Below are positions 45,673 to 55,477 of a DNA stretch of 64,000 nt, piece by piece. Where the stretch lies: assembly GCF_010669145.1 (NCBI RefSeq), contig NZ_CP048632.1, positions 1,426,001 to 1,490,000 on the forward strand. Reading direction: 5' to 3'. Positions within the stretch are counted from its first letter, which is position 1, and every line of letters begins with the position of its first letter. Position numbers and translations under genes: made by a program. Origin of the DNA: Rhizobium oryzihabitans. Lineage in GTDB: Bacteria; Pseudomonadota; Alphaproteobacteria; Rhizobiales; Rhizobiaceae. The notes beneath the pieces were generated by a model. That model saw only the letters and a list, made by a program, of their open reading frames with translations. It searched no databases and was not told the origin of the DNA.

Positions 45673-47037
45673 TTGGAAAAATTTACCAAGATGGGACCCA
45701 TGACAACCACGAGCGAAACTGAACGCTATCCAAGGATAGCTCTCATATCGACGCATGGCTATGTCGCCGCGCACCCGCCACTGGGCGCCGCAGACACCGG
45801 GGGACAGGTGGTTTATGTGCTTGAGCTTGCACGCAAACTCGGCCAACTCGGTTACACTGTCGATCTTTATACCCGCCGCTTCGAAGACCAGCCGGAATTT
45901 GACGAGGTGGACGAGCGCGTCCGCGTGGTTCGCATTCCCTGCGGCGGCCGCGATTTCATTCCCAAGGAATATCTGCACCGCCACCTGATGGAATGGTGCG
46001 AAAACGCGCTGCGCTTCATCAAGAAAAACGACCTCAACTACTCTTTCGTCAACAGCCACTATTGGGATGCGGGCGTGGCCGGACAGCGGCTGTCCGAAGC
46101 GCTGAAAATTCCGCATCTGCACACGCCACATTCGCTCGGTCTCTGGAAAAAACGCCAGATGGAAACCGATTATCCGGAAAAGGCCGATACGTTCGAACTG
46201 GAGTTCAACTTCAGGGAACGCATCCAGCACGAACTCATCATCTATCGCAGCTGCGACATGGTGATCGCGACGACGCCGGTGCAGCTCGACGTGCTGATCG
46301 AGGACTACGGCCTGAAGCGCAAGCATATCCACATGATCCCGCCGGGTTATGACGATAACCGCTTCTTCCCCGTCTCGGATGCGACGCGCCAGATGATCCG
46401 GCAGCGTTTCGGCTTCGAGGGAAAGACGGTGCTGGCGCTCGGACGTCTCGCCACAAACAAGGGTTACGACCTCTTGATCGACGGCTTTTCGGTGCTGGCG
46501 CAGCGTGAGCCGGAAGCGCGCCTGCATCTCGCCGTCGGCGGTGAAAACATGGACGAGCAGGAAACAACCATCCTCAACCAGCTGAAAGACCGGGTGAAAT
46601 CGCTCGGGCTGGAGGACAAGGTGGCGTTTTCCGGTTACGTGGCGGATGAGGATCTGCCGGATGTTTACCGGGCGGCGGACCTGTTCGTTCTGTCCAGCCG
46701 TTACGAGCCCTTCGGCATGACTGCCATTGAGGCCATGGCCAGCGGGACGCCAACTGTCGTGACCATTCACGGCGGGTTGTTCCGGGCGATCAGCTATGGC
46801 CGCCACGCTTTGTTCGCAGATCCCTTTGACAAGGAAGATCTTGGTATCACCATGATGAAGCCGTTCAAACATGAGCGGCTTTACGGGCGACTTTCCCGCA
46901 TGGGTGCGCACAAGGCGCGCAGCCTCTTCACCTGGACGGGCATCGCGCAGCAATTGCTGGCGCTTGTGGAAGGCCGGACCATGATGCCGGTTCTGGAAGA
47001 AGCGGATTGGGCCGAACCATGGAACGATGGCGATTGA
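45673..47037 (+). CDS. mfpsA: Mannosylfructose-phosphate synthase
   Basis: MfpsA transfers mannose from GDP-mannose to fructose 6-phosphate, forming mannosylfructose phosphate, a compatible-solute precursor described in A. tumefaciens. The protein is a GT4 glycosyltransferase related to sucrose-phosphate synthase. It has an N-terminal LISTHGYVAAHPPLGAADTG loop (sugar-phosphate binding), VNSHYWDAGVAG, LGRLATNKGYDLLI near residue 255 and the EX7E motif in EPFGMTAIEAMASGTP. The 454-residue version starts at TTG; ATGs at 45691 and 45700 are alternatives and none has a strong ribosome site. It overlaps the phosphatase gene. Confidence 0.92.
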   Translation: MEKFTKMGPMTTTSETERYPRIALISTHGYVAAHPPLGAADTGGQVVYVLELARKLGQLGYTVDLYTRRFEDQPEFDEVDERVRVVRIPCGGRDFIPKEYLHRHLMEWCENALRFIKKNDLNYSFVNSHYWDAGVAGQRLSEALKIPHLHTPHSLGLWKKRQMETDYPEKADTFELEFNFRERIQHELIIYRSCDMVIATTPVQLDVLIEDYGLKRKHIHMIPPGYDDNRFFPVSDATRQMIRQRFGFEGKTVLALGRLATNKGYDLLIDGFSVLAQREPEARLHLAVGGENMDEQETTILNQLKDRVKSLGLEDKVAFSGYVADEDLPDVYRAADLFVLSSRYEPFGMTAIEAMASGTPTVVTIHGGLFRAISYGRHALFADPFDKEDLGITMMKPFKHERLYGRLSRMGAHKARSLFTWTGIAQQLLALVEGRTMMPVLEEADWAEPWNDGD

Positions 47038-47804
47038 AACCGCTTCGCCTTTTCTCCACCGATCTCGACGGAACCGTCGTCGGCGATAACGACGCCACGC
47101 GCCGGTTCCGCGATTTCTGGCAATCGGTGCCGGACGATCTTCGCCCGGTTCTCGTCTTCAACAGCGGCAGGCTGATCGACGATCAGCTTGCGCTCATCGA
47201 AGACACCCCCTTGCCCAAACCCGACTACATCATTGGCGGTGTGGGCACCATGCTGCACGCCAGGGAGCGGAGCGAGCTGGAAAGCGCCTATACCCATTCG
47301 CTCGGCACGGGTTTCGACCGGCAAAAGATCACCGACGTCATGGCGGGCCTTCCGGGCGTGACCATGCAGGCGGAACGCTATCAGCATGGCCTCAAGTCCA
47401 GCTGGTTCCTGCATGACGCGGATGAAAGGGCGCTTGGCGATGTCGAAGCCGCACTCCTGACCGCGGGTATCGATGCGCGCATCGTCTATTCCAGCAATCG
47501 TGACCTCGACATATTGCCGAAGGCCGCCGACAAGGGCGCGGCATTGGCATGGTTATGTGGACAACTGCGCATCGGCCTCGACGAATCAGTCGTGGCGGGC
47601 GATACTGGCAATGATCGGGCGATGTTCGAATTGAACGGCGTTCGCGGCGTGATCGTGGGTAATGCCCTGCCGGAGCTTGTCTCGCTGGCAGATCAAGACA
47701 GCCGTTTTTTCCTCTCCAGCGCGACGGAAGCAAACGGTGTGATCGAAGGTCTCCGGCATTGGGGACTGCACCCCGGTCAACGCAATTCCGGCGCCAACTC
47801 ATAG
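47019..47804 (+). CDS. mfppA: Mannosylfructose-phosphate phosphatase
   Basis: This enzyme dephosphorylates mannosylfructose phosphate to release the disaccharide. The 261-residue HAD protein of the sucrose-phosphatase type has FSTDLDGTVVGDND near residue 12 (nucleophile and general acid Asp), VFNSGRLIDD near 49 (motif II), LPKAADKGAALAWL near 166 (motif III Lys) and AGDTGNDRAMFE near 194 (motif IV). The ATG (MERWRLKPLRLF) lies inside the end of mfpsA, overlapping by 19 bp, so the two-step pathway is translationally coupled. Confidence 0.92.
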   Translation: MERWRLKPLRLFSTDLDGTVVGDNDATRRFRDFWQSVPDDLRPVLVFNSGRLIDDQLALIEDTPLPKPDYIIGGVGTMLHARERSELESAYTHSLGTGFDRQKITDVMAGLPGVTMQAERYQHGLKSSWFLHDADERALGDVEAALLTAGIDARIVYSSNRDLDILPKAADKGAALAWLCGQLRIGLDESVVAGDTGNDRAMFELNGVRGVIVGNALPELVSLADQDSRFFLSSATEANGVIEGLRHWGLHPGQRNSGANS

Positions 47805-48033
47805 CAGCGTGCCGAATGGCCTGAAAACAGACAGATACGGTATTACCGCAATCGGCTGATTGCCCGGAAAGCACCGGGCAAAACCCCTGTTCGCAAACCT
47901 GCTGCATCGATTTTGCCCAAAGGCTTCATCAGCGTGAAGACAGTAGTGGGTTAAGGGTGATGGGGGATTGGCGGCGCATGCGGGATATCTATATTAGCAA
48001 CTATGACCGACGAAAAATAAGGACTTATTCGGA

Positions 48034-48513
48034 TTGAAGATTTTGAATCGATTGGCGACAGATGTTGGCTTGATGTTGCGCAGACCGCCGCGACAGCAAT
48101 ATGCGGCGCTGTGCTATCGATTGTCCAAAAAAAATCCGGAACCTGAAGTTCTGCTGCTCACCAGCCGGGATACGGGCCGGTGGGTCATTCCGAAAGGCTG
48201 GCCGATGGGCGGCAAGAAGGCCCATGCGGTTGCCGAGCAGGAAGCCTATGAGGAAGCCGGTGTCAAAGGCACGGTCGAGAAAGCGCCCTTCGGTTTTTAT
48301 GAATATGAGAAAAAGCTGAACAGCGGCATCAATGTTCTGTGCAGGGTTCAGGTGCATCTGCTCGAAGTATCGGAGCTTCAGGACAGCTTTCCTGAGAAAG
48401 ACTCCCGGCGTCTGGAATGGGTCAGCCCGCAGGAGGCGGCCAAACGGGTCAATGAGCCGGAACTGAAAGCTCTGATGCTCACTTTCGACAAGCGAATGGC
48501 GCTTTCGAAATAG
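48034..48513 (+). CDS. Nudix hydrolase (DIPP-like)
   Basis: The 159-residue protein has a Nudix fold signature. RWVIPKGWPMGGKKAHAVAE leads into QEAYEEAGVKG, where the paired glutamates of the EExG part are kept. The usual Arg is Gln, and the first Glu of the box is not obvious. This pattern suits the diphosphoinositol-polyphosphate-phosphohydrolase-like group. The only in-frame start upstream of the fold is TTG; an ATG would arise only at residue 14 (MLRRPPRQQYAAL). Substrate unknown. Confidence 0.85.
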   Translation: MKILNRLATDVGLMLRRPPRQQYAALCYRLSKKNPEPEVLLLTSRDTGRWVIPKGWPMGGKKAHAVAEQEAYEEAGVKGTVEKAPFGFYEYEKKLNSGINVLCRVQVHLLEVSELQDSFPEKDSRRLEWVSPQEAAKRVNEPELKALMLTFDKRMALSK

Positions 48514-48674
48514 CGCGCCCGCGCGAATAGTGGCAATTTGCAGTTTGTTTTTCCAACATGGCTTTTACCGTCTTTCATTTTGGAAAGATGTGCGAGATGT
48601 AACAGTCTTTCTGTAAATTGCCTTCAGCCCGCGAGACTGCCGGACGAAAAGGAATGCTGGCAAACGAGGTCTGA

Positions 48675-50180
48675 ATGGCAATGAAGCCGCCACCCAATAT
48701 GAAGCCCACGCTCGACAAGGATCTCGACAAGATCACCCGTGTCGAGGAGGCGACGCTGCACGTCACGCAGCAGCTTGCCGGCCTTGGCGCGGGGTTCATG
48801 TTCGTTGTCCTGGCGGCCATATTTGCCGGCGTCTTCGTCACCGGCACCTCGGGCGCCGTCATCATCATCGCGGCCGTCGCCATCGGCGCCTATATGGCGA
48901 TCAACATTGGCGCGAATGACGTGACGAATAACGTCGGCCCGGCGGTCGGCGCCAAGGCGATGCCGCTTGCGGCGGCGCTCATCATTGCCGCCATCTGCGA
49001 GATTGCGGGTGCCTTGATCACCGGCGGCAATGTCGTCGAGACCATTTCCAGCGGCATCATCAATATCCAGACCATCCCGGACCGGACCGTGTTTTCCTGG
49101 GCGATGTTGTCGGCGCTTCTTGCCGCCGGCCTCCTCGTCAATATCTCGACCTGGACGAAAGCGCCGATTTCCACCACCCACACGGTGGTCGGTGGCGTTG
49201 CTGGCGCGGGCATGGCAGCCTATGGCATCGGGGCGGTCGACTGGCTGTCGCTCGGCAGTATCGCTTTCGCGTGGGTTCTGGCGCCTTTCATCAGTGCCGC
49301 CATCGCCATCGTCATCCTTGCCTTCATCAAGGAATTCATCATCTACCGCGAAGACAAGATTGAATCCGCGCGGCTTTGGGTGCCTGTCCTCATCGGCTTG
49401 ATGGCCGGGGTTTTCGCCGCCTATCTCATCTGGGTCGGGTTGCGGCAGCTCATGCATGTGTCGCTTGGCCATGCCAGCGTCATAGGCCTCGTGACCGGGC
49501 TCATCGCCTGGCGGCTCTGCGTGCCGATCATCCGCAAACAATCGGAAGGATTGGAGAACCGCAACCAGTCGCTTCGCATCCTGTTCCAGTGGCCGCTCGT
49601 TCTTGCTGCCGGATTGATGTCCTTCGCACACGGGGCAAATGACGTTTCGAACGCCATCGGCCCGGTGGTGGCGATTGTTCGGGCATTGCATGACGAGGCG
49701 GTGCAGACCTCCGCCCGCGCACCTCTATGGGTGATGCTGGTCGGTGCTTTCGGGCTTTCCTGCGGTATTCTGCTTTATGGCCCGCGCCTCATTCGCCTCG
49801 TGGGTGAGCAGATCACAAAGCTCAACCCCATGCGGGCGTTTTGCGTTTCCGTGGCGACAGCGCTTACCGTTCTTGTGGCCTCGCGCTTCGGCCTGCCGGT
49901 CAGCACCACCCATACGGCGATCGGCGCGGTGTTCGGCGTCGGCTTCTTCCGTGAATGGTACACGCAGGCATCGCGACGGCGGCAGGAACTCGTGCAGGCG
50001 GGTGACGGCGCAATCCGCCGGGCTGACAGGTATGCGGAGAACCCCTCCGAGGTGCGCCGCCGTTATCTCGTCCGGCGCTCCCACTTCATGACAATCATCG
50101 CCGCCTGGCTGGTAACCGTTCCCGCGAGTGCTACGCTTGCGGCGCTGCTCTATTGGCTGATGTCCTTCCTCTTTCTCTGA
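48675..50180 (+). CDS. pit: Inorganic phosphate transporter, PiT family
   Basis: PiT proteins take up metal-phosphate complexes by proton symport. The 501-residue membrane protein has about ten segments and two copies of the family signature: [20 protein letters not shown] near residue 75 and [17 protein letters not shown] near 315. The paired STTHT motifs ([13 protein letters not shown] and [13 protein letters not shown]) are also present. A cytosolic, Arg-rich stretch near 440-470 precedes the last helix. It stands alone, with rsmE starting 21 bp after its stop on the same strand. Confidence 0.93.
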   Translation: MAMKPPPNMKPTLDKDLDKITRVEEATLHVTQQLAGLGAGFMFVVLAAIFAGVFVTGTSGAVIIIAAVAIGAYMAINIGANDVTNNVGPAVGAKAMPLAAALIIAAICEIAGALITGGNVVETISSGIINIQTIPDRTVFSWAMLSALLAAGLLVNISTWTKAPISTTHTVVGGVAGAGMAAYGIGAVDWLSLGSIAFAWVLAPFISAAIAIVILAFIKEFIIYREDKIESARLWVPVLIGLMAGVFAAYLIWVGLRQLMHVSLGHASVIGLVTGLIAWRLCVPIIRKQSEGLENRNQSLRILFQWPLVLAAGLMSFAHGANDVSNAIGPVVAIVRALHDEAVQTSARAPLWVMLVGAFGLSCGILLYGPRLIRLVGEQITKLNPMRAFCVSVATALTVLVASRFGLPVSTTHTAIGAVFGVGFFREWYTQASRRRQELVQAGDGAIRRADRYAENPSEVRRRYLVRRSHFMTIIAAWLVTVPASATLAALLYWLMSFLFL

Positions 50181-50200
50181 CGCTGAAACCGAAAAGTCCC

Positions 50201-50938
50201 ATGCGCGCAAATTTCCGGATGCAACGCCTGTTCGTCGAAACCCCGCTTGAAGCGGGGGTGACACAGGAAGCGACGACCGAACAGTTCAACTATCTCGCCA
50301 ATGTGCTGCGCATGAGCGACGGCGCGGAAATCCTGCTGTTCAACGGCCGAGACGGCGAATGGAAGGCCAGGCTCTCCTTCCCGAGCCGCAAGAAGATCAC
50401 CCTCATTCCCGTAGAGCAGACGCGGCCGCAACCGCCGGCAGCGGATCTGCACTATCTGTTTGCGCCACTGAAAGTCGGGCGGATGGATTATCTGGTGCAG
50501 AAAGCGGTCGAGATGGGCGCCGGTCTCTTGCAGCCGGTGATGACGCAGCATGTGCAGGGCAAGATCCACAATACCGAAAAGCTGCGCGCCAACGCCATCG
50601 AGGCCGCCGAGCAATGCGGCATCCTTTCCCTGCCCGATGTCGCCGAGCCGGTGAAACTGAAGGATATGCTCGAGACCTGGCCCCATGACCGGCGTATCAT
50701 CTATTGCGACGAGGGCGATGCGGGGCAAAATCCGCTGCCCGTTCTGCAATCCGTCAGGGAATGCAAGCTCGCCCTGCTGGTCGGTCCGGAAGGCGGGTTT
50801 TCCGAAGAGGAAAGGGAGCTCCTGCGCAGCCTCGCCTTCGTCACCCCCATCCCGCTCGGCCCGCGTATTCTGAGGGCCGACACGGCCGCCGTTGCGGCAC
50901 TTGCGGTCATTCAGGCATCAATCGGCGACTGGAACTGA
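50201..50938 (+). CDS. rsmE: 16S rRNA (uracil(1498)-N(3))-methyltransferase
   Basis: RsmE methylates N3 of U1498 in the decoding centre. The 245-residue SPOUT-class protein has an N-terminal PUA-like domain ([14 protein letters not shown], then [12 protein letters not shown]). The knotted methyltransferase domain contains [13 protein letters not shown] near residue 193 and [16 protein letters not shown] at the C terminus, both diagnostic. The ATG at 50201 is chosen over an earlier in-frame start inside the phosphate transporter gene. Confidence 0.94.
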   Translation: MRANFRMQRLFVETPLEAGVTQEATTEQFNYLANVLRMSDGAEILLFNGRDGEWKARLSFPSRKKITLIPVEQTRPQPPAADLHYLFAPLKVGRMDYLVQKAVEMGAGLLQPVMTQHVQGKIHNTEKLRANAIEAAEQCGILSLPDVAEPVKLKDMLETWPHDRRIIYCDEGDAGQNPLPVLQSVRECKLALLVGPEGGFSEEERELLRSLAFVTPIPLGPRILRADTAAVAALAVIQASIGDWN

Positions 50939-51111
50939 CCTCTTTGGCGCATGTCTTTATCGCAAAACCGCTGCACAGTTTTGCGCTACATGCGCTGGAC
51001 CATTGCGCTTCATGCATCTTTAAAAGAAATTCATTTGCCTCCGGATGCGATCCGGCTCTATCTGCCAAACATATGCCTCGCCGCAACAGAGACGTCATAA
51101 CAAGGTAAGCC

Positions 51112-52485
51112 ATGGCACGCGACACGACCGACCAGACCCCCCTCTCCTCCGTCACGGAGCTTACAGATTATCTGGCGGGCGGTTGCAAAGCTGAAACCGA
51201 TTTCCGCATCGGCACCGAACACGAAAAATTCGCGTTTTTCCGAGATGGCAACCGGCCGGTTCCCTATTTTGGCGAAGCCAGCATTTCCGCCCTTCTGAAG
51301 GGCATGCAGGAAAAGCTCGGCTGGGAACCGATCATGGACGGCGAAAACATCATCGGGCTTGGTGAGCAGCACGGCATGGGCGCCATCTCCATCGAGCCCG
51401 GCGGCCAATTCGAACTATCAGGCGCGCCGCTTGAGAACCTGCATCAGACCTGCAAGGAATCCAACCAGCATCTGGCGACGCTGCGCGAAGTGGCGGAGCC
51501 GATGGGCATCCGTTTTCTCGGCATCGGCGGAAGCCCGCTGTGGAGCTATGACGAAACGCCGCATATGCCGAAATCGCGCTATGCGATCATGACACGTTAT
51601 ATGCCGAAGGTTGGGACCAAGGGTCTCGACATGATGTACCGCACCTGTACGATCCAGGTTAATCTCGACTTCTCCTCGGAAGCGGATATGCGCCAGAAGA
51701 TGCGCGTTTCCATGAAGCTGCAGTCGCTGGCAACCGCGCTGTTCGCCTCCTCGCCCTTTACCGAGGGAAAGCCGAACGGCCTTCTGTCCTGGCGCGGCGA
51801 TATCTGGCGCGACACCGACAATAACCGCTCCGGCGTGCTTCCCTTCACATTCAATGATGATTTCGGCTTCAAGGACTACGTCGAATGGGCGCTTGATGTG
51901 CCGATGTATTTCATCGTGCGCGACGGCAAATATCATGATTGTACGCATGTCACCTTCCGCCAGTTCATGAACGGCGCGCTGAAGGGCGAAATCGCCGCAT
52001 GGGAACCGACCATGGGCGACTGGACGAACCATCTCTCCACATTGTTTCCGGATGTGCGCCTCAAGCGTTTTCTTGAAATGCGCGGTGCGGATGGCGGTCC
52101 GTGGCGGCGCATCTGCGCCCTGCCCGCCTTCTGGGTCGGCCTTCTTTATGATCAGGAAGCGCTTGATGCGGCCGATGCATTGACGGCCGGCTGGAGTTTC
52201 GACGAGGTGATCGCGCTCCGCGATGCCGTGCCGGCCAGGGGGCTCGGCGCTGAGATTGCCGGCAAGCCGCTTCTCGGCCTTGCCCGCGAGGTGCTCGACA
52301 TTTCCCGCACCGGTCTCAAAAACCGCAACCGGCTGAATGGCGACGGCCAGGACGAGACAGTGTTCCTGTCATCGCTGGACGAGGTGCTTGCCAAGAAGAC
52401 AACGCTCGCCGACGACCTGCTGTCGCTCTATAACGGCCGCTGGGGTGGATCGGTGCTGCCGGTGTTCGAGGAATATCAGTACTAG
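51112..52485 (+). CDS. gshA: Glutamate-cysteine ligase
   Basis: GshA makes gamma-glutamylcysteine, the first step of glutathione synthesis. The 457-residue protein is of the alphaproteobacterial/plant type. It has RIGTEHEKFAFFRDGNRPVP near residue 32 (the E-x-E/K active-site strand), ISIEPGGQFELSGAP near 92, YMPKVGTKGLDMMYRTCTIQ near 165 and YVEWALDVPMYF near 260. The start MARDTTDQTPLSSV agrees with homologues. A 173-bp gap separates it from rsmE. Confidence 0.95.
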   Translation: MARDTTDQTPLSSVTELTDYLAGGCKAETDFRIGTEHEKFAFFRDGNRPVPYFGEASISALLKGMQEKLGWEPIMDGENIIGLGEQHGMGAISIEPGGQFELSGAPLENLHQTCKESNQHLATLREVAEPMGIRFLGIGGSPLWSYDETPHMPKSRYAIMTRYMPKVGTKGLDMMYRTCTIQVNLDFSSEADMRQKMRVSMKLQSLATALFASSPFTEGKPNGLLSWRGDIWRDTDNNRSGVLPFTFNDDFGFKDYVEWALDVPMYFIVRDGKYHDCTHVTFRQFMNGALKGEIAAWEPTMGDWTNHLSTLFPDVRLKRFLEMRGADGGPWRRICALPAFWVGLLYDQEALDAADALTAGWSFDEVIALRDAVPARGLGAEIAGKPLLGLAREVLDISRTGLKNRNRLNGDGQDETVFLSSLDEVLAKKTTLADDLLSLYNGRWGGSVLPVFEEYQY

Positions 52486-52892
52486 GGCCGAGCCCCCAGC
52501 GCCCACCAGGGTGTAAACGCTGCGATTTGACATTGCCGCGACAGCGGTCCCGGCTTGTCATCTCGGCTGGCAACACCTGCCACTCCGTGAGGCGGCCGGC
52601 ATAGCTTCAATGATATTTCTACGTTTGCGTCCCGGGATCGCAGGGGGATGAGCGCTTGCGTGATGGATTGTTTGGGAATGACCCGCAATATCACAGGGCC
52701 CGTGAGAAAGGTGTGCAGGGCTGATTGGTCTGAAGCAGATGTACGGGGACTTCCATTCCTCACCATCCAGTGCGATTTTGCCGCCATCGTCAAAGCCATC
52801 CTCGCTCGACGGACTGAATGTCATTTATAATCAAAAGGGTTGGTTAAGTTTCGCCTCCTCGGCCCCTGAGGAAAACACCGGCCATAAAATAT
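52486..52892. other. Intergenic region after gshA, no gene seen
   Basis: About 400 bp without a convincing coding frame. Frames of 60-105 codons exist on both strands but show no family motif and no clear ribosome site. It could be remnant sequence. The convergent repeat-protein gene ends just beyond it. Confidence 0.4.
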
Positions 52893-52920
52893 GAAAACTG
52901 GCGGCCTTCCGACCGCCAGT
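52893..52920 (-). terminator. Terminator of the Gly/His-rich gene
   Basis: On the minus strand CTGGCGG and CCGCCAG form a 7-bp stem, followed by TTTTCATATTTT. Confidence 0.75.
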
Positions 52921-52949
52921 GTGTGATTGGGTCTCGGCAATCAGACCTG

Positions 52950-53759
52950 CTAATTACCGTTATTATTTTCGTGATTGTGATGGCCATCGTGGTCGCCACC
53001 GCCGTCATGATCGCCACCGCGGCCATGGTCGCCACCGCCGTCGTGATCGCCACCTCGGCCATGGTCGCCACCGCCGTCGTGATCGCCACCGCGACCATGG
53101 TCGCCACCGCCATCATGATCGCCACCACCGCCATGGTTACCACCACCGCCGTGGTCACCACCACCGCCATGGTCACCACCACCGCCGTGGTCGCCGCCAC
53201 CGCCGTGGTCACCACCACCGCCATGGTCACCGCCACCGCCATGGTCACCGCCACCGCCATGGTCACCACCACCGCCATGGTCGCCGCCACCGCCATGGTC
53301 ACCACCACCGCCATGATCGCCACCGCCGCCGTGGTCACCGCCACCGCCGTGGTCACCACCACCGCCATGGTGACCGCCGCCACCGTGGTCGCCTCCGCCG
53401 CCATGGTCACCGCCACCGCCATGGTGACCGCCGCCACCGTGGTCGCCACCGCCACCGTGGTCACCGCCGCCACCGCCGGGGTTGTTACCTCCGCCGCCAC
53501 CGCCGGGATCACTCGGTCCGTTGCTGCTGCCAGGATTAGACGGCCCGCTGCCTGGATTGCTCGCTCCTACAACATTGTTGTCGCCGTGGTCGTTTTCATC
53601 GACGCCGGGAATGGAAGCAGTCGCCCTACAGAGCGCAGCCTCAAGAGTTCCGGGCCTTACGAATTCACATCGCTGCAAACGCGTCTGCGCGGTTCCCAGT
53701 GTCGTACTGGACAGCAAGATTGCAATACACGAGAACACAGTTGTTACCTTACTGCGCAT
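52950..53759 (-). CDS. Exported Gly/His/Asp hexapeptide-repeat protein
   Basis: The 269-residue product has a signal peptide (MRSKVTTVFSCIAILLSSTT, cleavage after TAQ) and a short mature N-terminal part with two cysteines (RCEFVRPGTLEAALCRA). A Gly/Ser/Pro/Asn linker follows, then more than 20 copies of the hexapeptide DHGGGG with HH, NH, DHDGGG and DHGRGG variants toward the end. The tail is HNHENNNGN. The regular His/Asp spacing suggests divalent-metal binding outside the cytoplasm, but no function is known to me. DNA repeats are 18 bp and imperfect, so copy number may vary between strains. The long frames on the opposite strand are by-products of the repeat. Confidence 0.82.
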   Translation of the reverse strand: MRSKVTTVFSCIAILLSSTTLGTAQTRLQRCEFVRPGTLEAALCRATASIPGVDENDHGDNNVVGASNPGSGPSNPGSSNGPSDPGGGGGGNNPGGGGGDHGGGGDHGGGGHHGGGGDHGGGGDHGGGGHHGGGGDHGGGGDHGGGGDHGGGGDHGGGGDHGGGGDHGGGGDHGGGGDHGGGGDHGGGGDHGGGGDHGGGGDHGGGGNHGGGGDHDGGGDHGRGGDHDGGGDHGRGGDHDGGGDHGRGGDHDGGGDHDGHHNHENNNGN

Positions 53760-54234
53760 GGGTTTTCCTCCCTTATCGGCAGTTATAACTGCATTCTCTA
53801 ATTTATATTAATGCAACCACATTCGCAACATACTGAAATATACTAACTATTTTGCATTAGTACTTCAGATGTAATCAATTCAAGCTATAAGAAAAATCAC
53901 ATTTATCGAAAGTACTATTACACTTAAGATTTTCTAAGCTTGAAAGTATTATTTTTTAGATCGCCGAGTTCATCTCCAGCTGCCCCCAAATATTTTGCTG
54001 GCTAAGCGTTCTTTTCCGATTTGGCACACATCCCAACAGGCGATGTTAATTTTTTTTTGAAATTTTGGGCTAATCATGCAATGAGGTGAGCTTTAGCGCG
54101 TTTTGGATGTGTTTTTTTAGTTCGAGCATGGCGTGGGATCTGGTGATCTTCAGTCAATGTTTAACTTCTGTGAGATCGGGCGGCATGAAGCCAGCATCAC
54201 GATCATCAGCTACCTCGAAGGAACTGATATAATC
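53760..54234. other. AT-rich intergenic region
   Basis: About 475 bp with GC clearly below the window average, especially 53800-54070, including runs such as TTTTTTTTGAAATTTTGGG. No gene is supported. It holds the upstream regions of the repeat-protein gene and of the peptidase gene. Its composition suggests acquired DNA or extensive promoter sequence. Confidence 0.5.
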
Positions 54235-54815
54235 ATGAAGATTTATGTTCTTGCATTCGCTCTGCTGGGCGCGATGACGCTTGGCACAAAGGTTTCTGCC
54301 AGCGAACTTTCTGCCACTCGCTCAATTGCCGCGCCGGTCGGCTTTTCCTCCGCCTGTCAGCGTTACAGCTGGCTATGTTCCTCCAAGGGGGCGCGAAAAT
54401 GGGTGATGATCAGACGCGCGAACTGCTTTCTGAGGTCAACCGCAAGGTCAACAGCTCCATCAGGCCAGTGGAAGATACCGTCGTTTATGGTCGCAGCAAC
54501 TACTGGGCCTTGCCGAAAGACGGGCGCGGCGATTGCGAGGATTATGCCATCGCGAAGACCAAGGCTTTGCTGGACGCCGGTCTGCCCTCCAATAAAATGT
54601 CCATTTCCGTCGTGCTGGATCGCAGCGGCAACAATCACGCCGTGCTGCTGGTTCGCCTGTCTGACGGGGAGTATGTTCTCGATAATCTGAGTGGCTCGAT
54701 CAAGCCGTGGGACCGCACCGGTTATACTTTTCTTGCACGCCAGAAATACGCCAACAAATCCGCTTGGGAAGTCGTTCTGGCCGGTCCCCGCGCCGGACAG
54801 TTCAGAGAAATGTGA
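54235..54815 (+). pseudogene. Transglutaminase-like cysteine peptidase (BTLCP family), single-base frameshift
   Basis: The N-terminal part (MKIYVLAFALLGAMTLGTKV signal peptide, then SACQRYSWLCS) and the C-terminal part (DDQTRELLSEVNRKVN onward) lie in different frames. The C-terminal part keeps the BTLCP catalytic motifs: GRGDCEDYAIAK (Cys), NNHAVLLVRL (His) and YVLDNLSG (Asp). The break is at the GGGGG run at 54387-54391; one more G would restore CSSKGGAKMGDDQ in a single frame. The intact family is periplasmic, often linked to surface-protein processing. This may be an assembly indel rather than a dead gene. Confidence 0.82.
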
Positions 54816-54980
54816 GCCACGGTGGCCACCCAGGCTACACGCAGGTAAAAAAAGCCCGATGCGGCCGAGGGGCCGGACACCGGGCAAAGGCAGGGCTATT
54901 GGCAAATCACCCTGCGGGGAAAACCTGTCCGTCAGAAACAATTCCGGCAGCTGGAGGTCTGCTGGAATTGTGTAGACGGT

Positions 54981-55274
54981 CTAGAGCGTCTCGAACCGCT
55001 TGACGGCACGAAGCCGTGCGGCGCGGCTCAGATGGGTGGTCGGATCCTCGAGCAGGCCGGTATTGAGCGCGCTCGTCACATCCGATCGCGCCAGCCCGAC
55101 ATCGGCGAGCAGGCGGTCGTCGAGCTCCATGAGATCATTGGCGACGATACGATTGTAAATGCGCTGCACAAACGTTTTGACGGTGGAAGCAACGACAATG
55201 ACCACGCGGCGCAGGGTATCGCCCTGCCGGCCGGTTGCAAGTTCCAGTTCCATTCTCCGTTCTGCCGTGCGCAT
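54981..55274 (-). CDS. DUF1127 domain small protein
   Basis: The 97-residue product starts MRTAERRMELELATGRQG and carries the DUF1127 (YjiS-like) motif LMELDDRLLADVGLARSDV near residue 48. In Rhizobiaceae such Arg-rich small proteins can affect sRNA turnover and phosphate or carbon metabolism, but this paralogue is uncharacterised. GAAAGGA lies upstream of the ATG. It is divergent from the following LysR gene, with about 200 bp between. Confidence 0.85.
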   Translation of the reverse strand: MRTAERRMELELATGRQGDTLRRVVIVVASTVKTFVQRIYNRIVANDLMELDDRLLADVGLARSDVTSALNTGLLEDPTTHLSRAARLRAVKRFETL

Positions 55275-55477
55275 GACACATATCCTTTCGTAACGGCACG
55301 ATGCGGCACCGCCCCGGCGCACCATGCGCTAGAAGCTGCCTTGGGTTGGGGGCCTGACGCGATGTCCGCCCCGGGGTTGAGATTGATTTGCTGGATGTCA
55401 AAATGTCGCAAGACTATTGATCAGTCCAACGAATGTTTCTAATGTAAGACATCAATCATTCTGATGGATGACCATCC

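Noticed and set aside
52482..52824. Small frames after gshA as possible genes or an IS remnant
   Set aside because: No transposase motif, terminal repeat or ribosome site could be identified, so the stretch was left unassigned.
53000..53480. Short regularly repeated units that might suggest a CRISPR array
   Set aside because: The units are contiguous 18-bp coding repeats without unique spacers, and no cas genes are present.
52923..53801. Plus-strand frame of Val/Ala/Thr/Met repeats opposite the Gly/His-rich gene
   Set aside because: The repeat reads open in several frames. The minus-strand product has a signal peptide, head domain and terminator; the plus-strand product has none of these.
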